Source: JBBQXK01 sp038209775 (GTDB taxonomy: Bacteria; Pseudomonadota; Alphaproteobacteria; Rhodobacterales; Rhodobacteraceae). Taken from it: a stretch of DNA of 64,000 nt. Under the pieces are notes generated by a model. That model was given only the letters and a program-made list of their open reading frames with translations. It made no database searches and was not told the origin of the DNA. Both the position numbers and the translations under genes were made by a program. Positions 15,565 to 24,000 of the stretch are shown one piece after another (within the stretch, counting starts at the first letter, position 1; each line of letters starts with the position of its first letter). The stretch is taken from assembly GCA_038209775.1 (NCBI GenBank), contig JBBQXK010000014.1, positions 10,877 to 74,876 of the forward strand. The letters run 5' to 3'.

Positions 15565-17982
15565 TCAGGCGCGCAGCGTGCCGCCCGTCGCCTTTGCCAC
15601 CTTCTCGACGATGCGTGCCGATACCGCCTCGATCTCGGCCTCGGTCAGGGTGCGCTCGGATGGCTGCAGGCGCACGGTCAGGGCGAGTGATTTCTTGCCC
15701 GCCCCCATCTGCGTCTCGGCCCGTTCGCCTGCGAAATGGTCGAACACGCGCACGCTTTCGATCAGGGCCTTGTCGGCCCCTTGGGCGGCGTTGACGGCCA
15801 CCAAGGCCTCGACCCCGGCATCGACGACAAAGGCAAAGTCACGCTCGACCGCCTGAAGGTCGGACAGCGTCAGGGCGGGCTTTGTGGGGATTTTGACCTT
15901 GGGCATCGGTATGGCAGCGGGGGACAGGGTGAAGGCCACGGCGGGGCCCTTGACGTCCATCGCGGCCAGAATGCGGGGATGCACTTCGCCGAAGGTGGCG
16001 ATGCGCTGCGGGCCAAGGCCGATCACGCCCGACCGGCCGGGGTGCCACCAGCCATCGGCCTTGCGGGTGATCTGCACGCGGGCGGGGGCGCCGAGGGCGG
16101 ACAGCAGCGCCTCGACATCCGCCCGCGCGTCGTAGACATCGACGGCGCGGCGGGGGCCGTGGGGTTCGCGGGGGGCGGCGTGGCCGACCAGCAGGCCCGC
16201 GACCTGCGTCGCCTGTTCACCGGGCTCACCGCCCGAGAACACCGGACCCACCTCGAACAACGCAAGGTCCATCATGCCGCGCGCCTGATTGCGGGCCGCC
16301 GCCGCCAGAAGGCCGGGCAAGAGGTCGGGGCGCAGATGCGTCATCTCGGACGAGATCGGGTTGTCCACCTGCACCGCATCGGTGCCGCCGCCGAACAGCG
16401 CCGCTGCCCGCCCGGCGATGAAGCTGTAGGTGATGCATTCGTTGTAGCCCGCCGCCGCAAGCACCCGCCGGGCGCTGCGTTCGCGGGTTTGCGCGGGCGT
16501 GAGGATCGGCTTTGGCACACCCGGTGCGGGGCGGGGCAGGGGCACGCCTTGCAGGCGGGCAAGCGAGGCCACGCGGGCCACTTCCTCGACCAGATCGGCG
16601 TCGCCCTGCACGTCGGGCCGCCATGAGGGGGGGGTGGCGGTGTTGCCATCCAGGGTGAAACCAAGGGCGGTCAGGGTGGCGCGCTGTGTGGCCTCGGGGA
16701 TGTCCATGCCGACAAGGCGGGCGGCGCGGGCGGGGTCGAAGCGGTAGTGGCGCGTGGTGTCGGGCACGGCGCCGTCCATCGCAAGGTCGGACGCCTGACC
16801 GCCGCAGAGGTCAAGGATCATCTGCGTGGCAAGGTCCAGCCCGGGCAGGGTGAAGGCGGGGTCGACCCCTCGCTCGAACCGGTACCGCGCATCCGAGTTG
16901 ATGCGCAGGGCGCGGCCCGTGGTGGCGATGGTGATGGGGTCCCAATATGCGCTTTCGAGGAACACGTCGGTGGTGGCCGGGGTCACGCCCGATGCCTGTC
17001 CGCCCATGATGCCCGCCAGCGATTCCGGACCGTTGTCGTCGGAAATCAGCATCATGCCGGGGGCCATGGCATAGGTCTTGCCGTCCAGCGCCAAGAGCGA
17101 TTCGGTGCCGTCTGCAGGGTGGATGCGCAGCGTTCCCGTGACCTTGGCCGCATCGAACACATGCAGCGGGCGGTTCAGGCCGAAGGTGAAAAAGTTGGTG
17201 ATGTCGACCAGCGCCGAAATCGGGCGCAGGCCCACGGCGCGCAGGCGGGCCGTCAGCCAGTCGGGCGAGGGGCCGTTGGTGACACCGCGAATAAGGCGGC
17301 CTGCGAACAGGGGGCAGCCTTTTGTCTTGAGCGCGGGGTCGATGGCAACTGCGATGGGGCAGGGGAAGCCGCCGGTGATCGCAGGGATGGGAAGCGGACG
17401 CAGCACGCCCAACCCACGCGCCGCCAGATCGCGCGCGATGCCGCGCACGCCCAGGGCGTCGGGGCGGTTCGGGGTGACCTTGATCCAGATCATCGGGTCG
17501 GCCAGACCCTTCCAGTCGATGAAACGCGCTCCCAACGGGGCGTCGGCGGGCAGGTCGATGATGCCGTCGTGATCGTCAGACAGCATCAGTTCGCGTTCGG
17601 AACAGAGCATGCCATTGGATTCCACACCCCGGATGACGCCGGGTTTGAGGTCAACGCCAGTGCCCGGCACATGCGTGCCTGTGGGCGCGAACACGCCCAC
17701 CAGCCCGGTACGGGCATTGGGCGCGCCGCAGACCACCTGCACCTCGACTGCCGCCGTACCCGGACCGCCGGGGTAGGTTTCCACCCGGCAGACGCGGAGG
17801 CGGTCGGCGTTCGGGTGCTGCACAGCCTCGATCACCCGCGCGATGCGGAAGGCCCCCAGTTTCGCCGCCGGATCCTCGACGCCCTCAACCTCGTGGCCAA
17901 GGTCGGTCAGGGCATCAAGGATTGCAGGCAGGGCTGCATCGGTTTCCAGATGATCGCGCAGCCATGACAGGGTGAATTTCAC
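15565..17982 (-). CDS. pheT: Phenylalanine-tRNA ligase beta subunit
   Basis: Large subunit of the alpha2-beta2 PheRS. The 805-residue protein begins MKFTLSWLRDHLETD and has, in order, the tRNA-binding OB domain (about 40-150), B3/B4 (200-370, editing region), B5 (about 400-470), the catalytic-like core, and the C-terminal ferredoxin-like anticodon-binding domain (710-805, LSDLQAVERDFAFVVD). Length is normal. pheS is not adjacent; the upstream 160 bp hold no gene and the next gene runs in the other direction, so the two subunits are encoded apart. Confidence 0.97.
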   Translation of the reverse strand: MKFTLSWLRDHLETDAALPAILDALTDLGHEVEGVEDPAAKLGAFRIARVIEAVQHPNADRLRVCRVETYPGGPGTAAVEVQVVCGAPNARTGLVGVFAPTGTHVPGTGVDLKPGVIRGVESNGMLCSERELMLSDDHDGIIDLPADAPLGARFIDWKGLADPMIWIKVTPNRPDALGVRGIARDLAARGLGVLRPLPIPAITGGFPCPIAVAIDPALKTKGCPLFAGRLIRGVTNGPSPDWLTARLRAVGLRPISALVDITNFFTFGLNRPLHVFDAAKVTGTLRIHPADGTESLLALDGKTYAMAPGMMLISDDNGPESLAGIMGGQASGVTPATTDVFLESAYWDPITIATTGRALRINSDARYRFERGVDPAFTLPGLDLATQMILDLCGGQASDLAMDGAVPDTTRHYRFDPARAARLVGMDIPEATQRATLTALGFTLDGNTATPPSWRPDVQGDADLVEEVARVASLARLQGVPLPRPAPGVPKPILTPAQTRERSARRVLAAAGYNECITYSFIAGRAAALFGGGTDAVQVDNPISSEMTHLRPDLLPGLLAAAARNQARGMMDLALFEVGPVFSGGEPGEQATQVAGLLVGHAAPREPHGPRRAVDVYDARADVEALLSALGAPARVQITRKADGWWHPGRSGVIGLGPQRIATFGEVHPRILAAMDVKGPAVAFTLSPAAIPMPKVKIPTKPALTLSDLQAVERDFAFVVDAGVEALVAVNAAQGADKALIESVRVFDHFAGERAETQMGAGKKSLALTVRLQPSERTLTEAEIEAVSARIVEKVAKATGGTLRA

Positions 17983-18141
17983 GGGGTTGTGCTCCTGAAG
18001 GGCGAAAGATCAGCGCGACGGGGCATAGCGCAATCGGCAGAGATGGGAAAGGGCGCGGGTTTCGGATGTGGAAACAGCTTGTTCACGCGCAAGGCAGGGT
18101 TGTTTACTCGCTATCAAGGATTGTGGCGTTAAAAGGGCAGG

Positions 18142-18297
18142 ATGGATGACTGGCTGACCATTCCGACTGACCGCAGAACCCTGCCCACGGGGCGGTTGTG
18201 CGTGATCCTGGCGTTGACGGTCTTGCTGGTGATCGTGTCGCAGGTACGCCCGGCGAAGGCGGTACGTGACGAGCCGCCACAGGCCGTGCCCGGCTGA
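18142..18297 (+). CDS. Possible 51-residue single-pass membrane peptide
   Basis: Short open frame MDDWLTIPTDRRTLPTGRLC.. with one hydrophobic segment (residues 18-35, RLCVILALTVLLVIVSQV) and a basic then acidic tail (RPAKAVRDEPPQAVPG). AGGGCAGG lies directly upstream of the ATG. It fills the gap between pheT and ecm. Support is limited to the ribosome site and the clean topology; no family is recognised. Confidence 0.45.
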   Translation: MDDWLTIPTDRRTLPTGRLCVILALTVLLVIVSQVRPAKAVRDEPPQAVPG

Positions 18298-18305
18298 CTG
18301 CGACG

Positions 18306-20264
18306 TTACTCGGCGGCGACGGGGGTGGGGTCGGCGAAACGGACGATGTCCAGCATGATCCGGTTCAGTTCAAAATCCTTGGGCGTGTAGACGGCGGCGA
18401 CACCCATGGCGCGCAGCGTGGCCGCGTCATCCTCGGGGATGATGCCGCCCACCACGACCGGCACATCGGCCATGCCGCCCTTGCGCAGGCCGTCCAGCAC
18501 CTCGGCGATCAGCGGCAGGTGTGACCCGGACAGGATCGACAGGCCGACGACATGGGCGCGCTGTTCGGCTGCCGCCGCCACGATTTCGGCGGGGGTCAGG
18601 CGGATGCCTTCGTAGTGGATGGCCATGCCGCAGTCGCGGGCGCGGGCGGCGATCTGTTCGGCGCCGTTGGAATGGCCGTCAAGACCGGGTTTGCCCATGA
18701 GGAACGTCAGCGGGCGGCCCAGTTTTGCGGCCACCGATGCCACCGCATCGCGGATCGGCTGCAGCCCCTCGGTGCGGTTCGAGGGGCTTTGGGATACGCC
18801 GGTGGGGGCGCGGTATTCGCCGAAGGCGGCGCGCACCACGCCGCCCCATTCGCCGGTGGTGGCCCCGGCGCGGGCCGCCGCGATAGAGGCGGTCATGACG
18901 TTCTGGCCAGTGTCGCAGGCCTGCCGCAGGGCCGTCAGTGCGGCCTTGACCGCAGCATCATCGCGGCTGTTGCGCCAGGCGGTCAGGCGGGCGATCTGGT
19001 CAGCCTCGGCCAGGGGGTCGGCCTGCATGATCGACCCTTCGCCGGTGGTCAGGGGCGAGGGTTCGGTGCCGGTAAAGCGGTTGACGCCGACGACAGTGGT
19101 TTCCTTGGATTCAATCCGCGCCAGACGTTCCGAGTTGCTGTCGACGAGCCGCCCCTTCATGTATTCAATCGCCGCGACCGCCCCGCCCATCGCGTCGATC
19201 TGTGCCAGTTCGTTGCGCGCGCCGTCCTTGAGCGCCTGCACCTTGCGGTCAATCGCGGGGTTGCCGTCAAACAGGTCGTCGTATTCCAGAAGGTCGGTCT
19301 CGTAGGCGAGGATCTGCTGCATCCGCAGTGACCATTGCTGATCCCAGGGACGGGGCAGGCCCAGAGCCTCATTCCACGCGGGCAGTTGCACGGCGCGGGC
19401 GCGGGCGGATTTCGACAGGGTGACGGCGAGCATTTCCAGAAGGATGCGGTAGACGTTGTTTTCGGGCTGTTGTTCGGTCAGGCCAAGGGAATTGACCTGC
19501 ACGCCATAGCGGAAGCGGCGGTATTTGGCGTCAGTGACGCTGTAGCGTTCGAGGCAGATTTCGTCCCACAGTTCCGTGAAGGCGCGCATCTTGCACAGTT
19601 CGGTGACGAACCGGATGCCTGCGTTCACGAAGAAACTGATCCGGCCCACCATGGCGGGGAAATCGGCATCGCTGACCTTGCCGCGCAGGTCGTCCAGCAC
19701 GGCCTGTGCGGTGGCAAGGGCAAAGGCCAGTTCCTGTTCAGGCGTCGCCCCCGCCTCTTGCAGATGGTAGGAACAGACGTTCATCGGGTTCCACTTGGGC
19801 AGGTGGCTTTGGGTATAGGCCGCGACGTCAGTGATCATCCGCAAGGACGGCTTCGGCGGGCAGATGTAGGTGCCGCGCGACAGATATTCCTTGATGAGGT
19901 CGTTCTGCACGGTGCCTTGCAGGGCCGCGACATCGGCCCCCTGCTCTTCAGCCGCCGCGATGTACAGGGCCAGAAGCCACGGGGCGGTGGCGTTGATCGT
20001 CATCGAGGTGTTCATCTTATCCAGCGGGATATCGGCAAACAGCGTCCGCATGTCGCCCAGATGGCTGATCGGTACGCCCACCTTGCCCACCTCGCCCCGT
20101 GCCAGTTCGTGGTCGCTGTCATAACCGGTCTGGGTGGGCAGATCGAAGGCCACCGACAGGCCGGTCTGGCCCTTGGACAAGTTGGTGCGGTACAGCGCGT
20201 TCGACGCGGTGGCGGTGGAGTGGCCCGCATAGGTGCGGAACAGCCAGGGCGCTTCCTTGGTCAT
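18306..20264 (-). CDS. ecm: Ethylmalonyl-CoA mutase
   Basis: B12-dependent mutase converting (2R)-ethylmalonyl-CoA to methylsuccinyl-CoA in the ethylmalonyl-CoA pathway for acetyl-CoA assimilation (also called MeaA). The 652-residue protein has the large substrate barrel (FDLPTQTGYDSDHELARGEVG, MNTSMTINATAPWLLALY) and a C-terminal B12 domain with the DxHxxG motif GLDGHSNGAEQI (ligand His near 531) and SILSGSH. The methylmalonyl-CoA mutase alternative is less likely given ccr two genes away. ATG 20264 has AAGGAAAG upstream. Confidence 0.93.
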   Translation of the reverse strand: MTKEAPWLFRTYAGHSTATASNALYRTNLSKGQTGLSVAFDLPTQTGYDSDHELARGEVGKVGVPISHLGDMRTLFADIPLDKMNTSMTINATAPWLLALYIAAAEEQGADVAALQGTVQNDLIKEYLSRGTYICPPKPSLRMITDVAAYTQSHLPKWNPMNVCSYHLQEAGATPEQELAFALATAQAVLDDLRGKVSDADFPAMVGRISFFVNAGIRFVTELCKMRAFTELWDEICLERYSVTDAKYRRFRYGVQVNSLGLTEQQPENNVYRILLEMLAVTLSKSARARAVQLPAWNEALGLPRPWDQQWSLRMQQILAYETDLLEYDDLFDGNPAIDRKVQALKDGARNELAQIDAMGGAVAAIEYMKGRLVDSNSERLARIESKETTVVGVNRFTGTEPSPLTTGEGSIMQADPLAEADQIARLTAWRNSRDDAAVKAALTALRQACDTGQNVMTASIAAARAGATTGEWGGVVRAAFGEYRAPTGVSQSPSNRTEGLQPIRDAVASVAAKLGRPLTFLMGKPGLDGHSNGAEQIAARARDCGMAIHYEGIRLTPAEIVAAAAEQRAHVVGLSILSGSHLPLIAEVLDGLRKGGMADVPVVVGGIIPEDDAATLRAMGVAAVYTPKDFELNRIMLDIVRFADPTPVAAE

Positions 20265-20277
20265 GTCGGGCCTTTCC

Positions 20278-20285
20278 TTGCGCAA
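20278..20285. promoter_or_regulatory. TTGCGCAA site upstream of ecm
   Basis: The octamer palindrome TTGCGCAA lies 14 bp before the ecm start, next to a further TTGCG. The same octamer lies upstream of ccr at 21790. RamB/PccR-type regulators of acyl-CoA metabolism bind TTGCAA-like repeats, so a shared regulator is a plausible inference. Confidence 0.3.
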
Positions 20286-20393
20286 GATCGTTGCGTTTGG
20301 GGTCAGATAGGCGACATTTCGTTCCGTTGTCAATTCGCTGCAACGCGGCATGGGTGGATTTACGGATGTCTGTACTGGGCCTAGGGTCGTGGC

Positions 20394-21755
20394 ATGGGCG
20401 CATCGGTTGAAATACCTGTCTGGCTGTTGATCGTGGTGGCGGTGCTGGCGGCCATCGCGGCCTTGGACCGGGTGATCGGGCCCGGCATCCGCTGGGTCCT
20501 GCGGCGGCGGATGGAGCGGGCGGTGGGGCGGTTGAACACGCGGTTGCAGCGCAAGATCGAGCCGTTCCGGCTGGCGCGGCGCCGCGACATGATCGTGCGG
20601 CTGGCCTATGACGCGCGGGTGATGGAAGCGGTGGCGGACCATGCGGCAGAGACGGGCGTTCCGGGTTCGGTCGCCTTTGCCGAGGCGGAACGGTATGCGC
20701 GCGAGATTGTGCCGGGGTTTTCGACGACGCTGTATTTCGGCTTTGCCACCCGGGCGGCGCGGGGGCTGAGCCGGATTTTCTTTCGGGTGCGGGTGGGAAA
20801 GATTGATGCGGCACTGGCAGAGATCGACCCCAAGGCCACGGTCATCTTTGTGATGAACCACCGGTCAAACATGGATTATGTGCTTATTACCTGGCTGGTC
20901 GCTGACCGGTCGGCCCTGTCCTATGCGGTGGGGGAGTGGGCGCGGGTGTGGCCGCTGGCACCCCTGATCCGCGCGATGGGGGGGTTCTTCATCCGCCGCA
21001 ACAGCCGCAACACGCTGTATCGGCGGGTGCTGGCGCGGTACATGCAGATCGCCACGGAACAGGGCACCACGCAAGCCATGTTCCCCGAGGGCGGGCTGTC
21101 GCTGACCGGGCGGGTGGGGCCTGCGAAGATGGGGTTGTTGTCCTATGTCGTGGCGGGGTTTGAGCCCGGCGGGCGGGATGTGGTTTTCGTGCCGGTGGGG
21201 CTGTCCTATGACCGGGTGCTGGAGGACGGTCTGCTGATTGCCGCAGCACAGAAGGGCGACTGGCGGTTCCGCCCGCGCATCCTGCGGCTGGCCTGGGACA
21301 CGGTGCGGATCGCCTGGGCGCGGGGGATGGGGCGGCTGTATCTTTACGGCTCGGCGGCGGCGGGGTTCGGGCCGCCGCTGTCCTTGCGCGACCATCTGGC
21401 GGCGGGCGGCGATGTCGAGGGGTTGGGGGCGCGGCTGATGGCGGCGATCACCCGCGTTGTGCCGGTGCTGCCGGTGCCCCTGGTGGCGGCGGTGCTGGCC
21501 GAGGGCGGCGTCACCCGCGCCGATGTCGAGCCGCGCGTGGCCGCGATGATCGAACGGCTGGTGGCGGCGGACGCGGTGGTGAAACTGCCGCCGCAGGGGT
21601 TGGCGTTCACCGTGTCCGAAGGGCTGAACGCACTGGTCGCGCGGGGGATCGTGGGGGATGACCTGCGGGTCGTGCCAGACAAGGCGGCCTACCTTGCGTT
21701 CTACGCCGCCCCGGTGCAGCAGGCGCTTGAGGTTGCTGCAACGCAGCAGACATAA
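20394..21755 (+). CDS. PlsB-like glycerol-3-phosphate acyltransferase
   Basis: Membrane acyltransferase of the PlsB/PlsC fold that adds the first acyl chain to glycerol-3-phosphate in phospholipid synthesis. The 453-residue protein has an N-terminal membrane segment (residues 9-28) and the four acyltransferase blocks: NHRSNMDYVLI (HX4D), GGFFIRRNSRNTLYRRV, MFPEGGLSLTG and VFVPVGLSYDRV. It is shorter than E. coli PlsB (about 800 residues). It sits between ecm and ccr; no functional link to that pathway is proven. Confidence 0.85.
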   Translation: MGASVEIPVWLLIVVAVLAAIAALDRVIGPGIRWVLRRRMERAVGRLNTRLQRKIEPFRLARRRDMIVRLAYDARVMEAVADHAAETGVPGSVAFAEAERYAREIVPGFSTTLYFGFATRAARGLSRIFFRVRVGKIDAALAEIDPKATVIFVMNHRSNMDYVLITWLVADRSALSYAVGEWARVWPLAPLIRAMGGFFIRRNSRNTLYRRVLARYMQIATEQGTTQAMFPEGGLSLTGRVGPAKMGLLSYVVAGFEPGGRDVVFVPVGLSYDRVLEDGLLIAAAQKGDWRFRPRILRLAWDTVRIAWARGMGRLYLYGSAAAGFGPPLSLRDHLAAGGDVEGLGARLMAAITRVVPVLPVPLVAAVLAEGGVTRADVEPRVAAMIERLVAADAVVKLPPQGLAFTVSEGLNALVARGIVGDDLRVVPDKAAYLAFYAAPVQQALEVAATQQT

Positions 21756-21781
21756 AGTTACAAGATACGGCGGGTAATCTA

Positions 21782-21797
21782 TTGCAAAGTTGCGCAA
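21782..21797. promoter_or_regulatory. TTGCAA/TTGCGCAA site upstream of ccr
   Basis: TTGCAA-AG-TTGCGCAA lies about 65 bp before the ccr start, at promoter distance, and resembles the TTGCAA-type repeats bound by RamB/PccR regulators. Shares TTGCGCAA with the ecm leader. Confidence 0.4.
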
Positions 21798-21862
21798 TGA
21801 ATCCTATCCCTGCCGCCGGGATGCGTTGATACTGCGGCGCGGCATGGCAAGGAGAGGCGGGC

Positions 21863-23155
21863 ATGGCACTCGACACGCACCAGGGGATTGTCGCCTATGA
21901 TGCCCCGGTAAAAGACCTGTACGCCATCGGCGAGATGCCCCCTCTGGGCCATGTTCCCGCAAAGATGCATGCCTGGACGATCCGCCGCGAACGCCACGGC
22001 GAGCCGGAGACGGCGATGCAGGTCGAGGTTGTGGATACCTGGGCCATCGAGGCGAACGAGGTGCTGGTTCTGGTGATGGCGGCGGGCGTCAACTACAACG
22101 GGGTCTGGGCCTGCCTTGGCCAGCCGATCAGCGTTTTCGATGGCCACAAGCAGCCCTACGCCGTGCTGGGTTCGGATGCGGCGGGCATCGTCTGGGCGGT
22201 CGGCAGCAAGGTGCGCCGCTGGAAGGTGGGCGACGAGGTGGTGGTTCACTGCAACCAGGATGACGGCGACGACGAAGAGTGCAACGGCGGCGATCCGATG
22301 TATTCCGCCACGCAGCGCATCTGGGGATACGAGACGCACGACGGGTCATTCTCACAGTTCACCCGGGTGCAGGCGCAACAACTGATGCCGCGCCCGCGCC
22401 ACCTGACGTGGGAGGAATCCGCCTGCTACACCCTGACGCTTGCCACCGCCTATCGCATGCTGTTCGGCCACGAACCGCATGATCTGAAGCCCGGGCAGAA
22501 CGTGCTGGTCTGGGGGGCGTCGGGGGGCCTTGGGTCCTATGCGATCCAGTTGATAAATACGGCCGGGGCCAATGCCGTCGCGGTGATCAGCGAAGAGGAC
22601 AAGCGCGCCTTTGTCATGGGTCTGGGGGCCAAGGGGGCGATCAACCGCAAGGATTTCACCTGCTGGGGTCAGATGCCCACGGTCAACACGCCCGAGTACA
22701 ACGATTGGCTGAAAGAGGCGCGGCGGTTCGGCAAGGCGATCTGGGACATCACCGGCAAGGGTGTGTCGGTGGATATGGTGTTTGAGCATCCGGGCGAGGC
22801 GACGTTTCCGGTCAGTTCGCTGGTCTGCAAGAAGGGCGGCATGGTGGTGATCTGTGCGGGCACCACGGGGTTCAACTGTACCTTTGACGTGCGGTACATG
22901 TGGATGCATCAGAAGCGGTTGCAGGGGTCGCACTTTGCGCATCTGAAACAGGCGTCCGCCGCCAACAAGCTGATGCTGGAGCGGCGGCTTGACCCCTGTA
23001 TGTCCGAGGTGTTCCCCTGGGCCGAAATTCCGCAGGCGCATGGCAAGATGCGCCGCAACGAGCACAAGCCGGGCAACATGGCAGTGTTGGTGCAGGCGCC
23101 GCGCACCGGGTTGCGCACGTTCGAGGATACGCTGGAGGCCAGCCGCGCGCGGTAA
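21863..23155 (+). CDS. ccr: Crotonyl-CoA carboxylase/reductase
   Basis: NADPH-dependent reductive carboxylase that makes (2S)-ethylmalonyl-CoA from crotonyl-CoA and CO2, the defining step of the ethylmalonyl-CoA pathway. The 430-residue protein is a zinc-free MDR-family enzyme: N-terminal catalytic part (GVNYNGVWACLGQP, HCNQDDGDDEECNGGDP) and a Rossmann domain (VLVWGASGGLGSYAIQL). The CO2-site histidine region GSHFAHLKQ and MRRNEHKPGNMAVLV are present, separating it from simple crotonyl-CoA reductases. AAGGAGAGGCGGGC precedes the ATG. Confidence 0.97.
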   Translation: MALDTHQGIVAYDAPVKDLYAIGEMPPLGHVPAKMHAWTIRRERHGEPETAMQVEVVDTWAIEANEVLVLVMAAGVNYNGVWACLGQPISVFDGHKQPYAVLGSDAAGIVWAVGSKVRRWKVGDEVVVHCNQDDGDDEECNGGDPMYSATQRIWGYETHDGSFSQFTRVQAQQLMPRPRHLTWEESACYTLTLATAYRMLFGHEPHDLKPGQNVLVWGASGGLGSYAIQLINTAGANAVAVISEEDKRAFVMGLGAKGAINRKDFTCWGQMPTVNTPEYNDWLKEARRFGKAIWDITGKGVSVDMVFEHPGEATFPVSSLVCKKGGMVVICAGTTGFNCTFDVRYMWMHQKRLQGSHFAHLKQASAANKLMLERRLDPCMSEVFPWAEIPQAHGKMRRNEHKPGNMAVLVQAPRTGLRTFEDTLEASRAR

Positions 23156-23551
23156 TCAGCCCTTGGGTTTGTCCCCGATGGTGATGTGCCACCACCGGGG
23201 GCGCCTGGTGACATAGGGATGGCCGATGGGGGCAAGTTCCTTGCGGTTGGCGCTGTCGAAGCTGCCCAACATCAGGGCGACGGTCGGCGCGTCGTCCACC
23301 GCCCCAAGCGTGCTGCCGCAGGTCGCACAGAAGGCGCGGCTGGACCGTTCCGATGATCGCCAGACGGCAGGCTGGCCACCCGGCCCGGTCCAGCGCACAG
23401 CGTCGCATGGAAACTCCACCCACGCGAGTGTCAGCCCGCCAGAATGCCGCTGGCACATCGTGCACGAGCAGGTATGCGGCCAACCTGCGGGACCTTCGGC
23501 TTCGAAACGGATGCTGCCGCAAAGGCAACCACCCTTGTAGCGACGTGTCAT
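23156..23551 (-). CDS. GFA family (Mss4-like zinc) protein
   Basis: A 131-residue protein of the GFA/CENP-V fold, first described as glutathione-dependent formaldehyde-activating. Zinc cysteines are seen in the usual order: GGCLCGSIRF, CSCTMCQRHSGG and FCATCGST. The C-terminal RPRWWHITIGD is common in this group. Most relatives have no proven substrate; the formaldehyde role is a family label only. The ATG at 23551 immediately precedes the conserved block; the open frame further upstream lacks similarity. Stop abuts the ccr stop. Confidence 0.85.
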   Translation of the reverse strand: MTRRYKGGCLCGSIRFEAEGPAGWPHTCSCTMCQRHSGGLTLAWVEFPCDAVRWTGPGGQPAVWRSSERSSRAFCATCGSTLGAVDDAPTVALMLGSFDSANRKELAPIGHPYVTRRPRWWHITIGDKPKG

Positions 23552-23746
23552 TCTTGCCGATCCCTGCGCTGTTTCCCCAAACATGGATGGATTCCGGGCA
23601 CCCGACAACAACGATGCAACCCGGCGCGGGCACAGTCGGCGCACTGTGTCGGTACCGGGAACACAGTGTTCCTGGAACAGCGGATATTCTGCCGCTCGGC
23701 GGGTGTTACGGTGAATGCGTGATTAACCGTGACCCCCGGGTGCGCC

Positions 23747-23950
23747 ATGCGCCATGACTGGATCTTTGACGTGCTGACCGACCTGCGCCTTTATGCGCAG
23801 AGAAACAACCTGCCCGACACCGCAGAGGGGACCGAGGTTCTGTTGCGGCTGGTCCGGGCCGAGGTGTTGGCCCGTGCGGCAGACGATGACGACAGTGGCG
23901 AGGATGCGACCGGGTCGAGCGCGGCACCAAAGCGCGGCTTGCCGCATTAG
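23747..23950 (+). CDS. Small conserved-looking protein, unknown function
   Basis: A 67-residue protein, MRHDWIFDVLTDLRLYAQRN followed by a helical stretch EGTEVLLRLVRAEVLARA and an acidic tail DDDDSGED. It looks cytoplasmic and largely helical; no family is named with confidence. It sits 50 bases before the helicase gene on the same strand, so co-transcription is likely. ATG 23747 was preferred to one six codons upstream because the start of the helical, conserved-looking part lies here. Confidence 0.55.
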   Translation: MRHDWIFDVLTDLRLYAQRNNLPDTAEGTEVLLRLVRAEVLARAADDDDSGEDATGSSAAPKRGLPH

Positions 23951-24000
23951 GCGGCCCGATCCTCTGGCACGCCCGGCCAAGCCGGGCTATGCATTCCCTC

